Shown here one piece after another: positions 6,001 through 6,063 of a stretch of 6,063 bases of DNA. Location of the stretch: the NCBI GenBank assembly GCA_903959715.1, contig CAJBXX010000177.1:1-6063 (forward strand), given 5' to 3'. The position numbers and the translations under genes were made by a program. The notes beneath the pieces were generated by a model. That model saw nothing but the letters and a program-made list of their open reading frames with translations. It made no database searches and was not told where the DNA came from. This DNA is from an uncultured Alphaproteobacteria bacterium (GTDB lineage Bacteria > Pseudomonadota > Alphaproteobacteria > Rickettsiales > UBA1997). Each line of letters begins with the position of its first letter. Within the stretch, counting starts at the first letter, position 1.

Positions 6001-6063
6001 GAAAATTTAAATATTAAAATTAATATTGTTGATTATACGAATTCCCAAAACCAACCTCATCAA

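Noticed and set aside
6010..6027. Palindrome AATATTA-AAAT-TAATATT near the right edge, as an operator or terminator
   Set aside because: It is composed only of A and T, has no G-C pairs and no following T-run on either strand; this is expected in low-complexity A+T sequence.
1..6063. Search for a mobile element, CRISPR array, tRNA/rRNA gene or novel multi-gene system
   Set aside because: Every stretch is occupied by tightly packed housekeeping genes; no repeats with regular spacing, transposase-like frames or cloverleaf-forming sequence were seen.

Overview
The window is part of a chromosome from a bacterium with a strongly A+T-rich genome (about 70% A+T by eye). It carries the distal end of the ribosomal-protein supercluster (spc and alpha operons), reading entirely left to right. 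The order is rpsE (3' end only), rpmD, rplO, secY, adk, rpsM, rpsK, rpoA, rplQ, then rplS and a small putative lipoprotein gene. Having adk directly between secY and rpsM, and lacking rpmJ, infA and map there and rpsD between rpsK and rpoA, is the arrangement known from Alphaproteobacteria. With the low G+C, short gaps and Lys/Asn/Ile-rich proteins, this suggests a reduced-genome alphaproteobacterium, such as a member of Rickettsiales or a similar lineage. Genus cannot be decided from the sequence alone.

Layout: positions 1-857 hold ribosomal proteins S5 (C-terminal part), L30 and L15. Positions 861-2788 hold the SecY translocon subunit and adenylate kinase, joined by a 4-bp ATGA overlap. Positions 2809-5098 hold S13, S11, RNA polymerase alpha and L17. 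Positions 5113-5526 hold L19, normally found in the rpsP-rimM-trmD-rplS cluster, so its place here is unusual. Positions 5532-5933 hold an unrecognised protein with a lipoprotein-type signal sequence, whose start codon is in doubt. The last 130 bases are A+T-rich non-coding sequence with a weak inverted repeat, and possibly the last codons of a convergent gene. All gaps between genes are 33 bp or less, so the whole block looks like one transcription unit, or a few overlapping ones.

Together the genes supply parts of both ribosomal subunits, the transcription enzyme's assembly subunit, the membrane export channel and the enzyme that balances adenine nucleotides: a core growth operon. Most start codons lack a Shine-Dalgarno (SD) sequence and instead follow an A/T-rich leader, typically ending in 'AATATG'. 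The two clear exceptions are adk and rpsM, and rpsM uses a TTG start. No mobile element, RNA gene, CRISPR array or new defence-like system is visible. The most interesting points are the doubtful lipoprotein start (a possible 1-nt indel in an A5 tract), the displaced rplS, and the loss of basic residues from a cytoplasmic loop of SecY.
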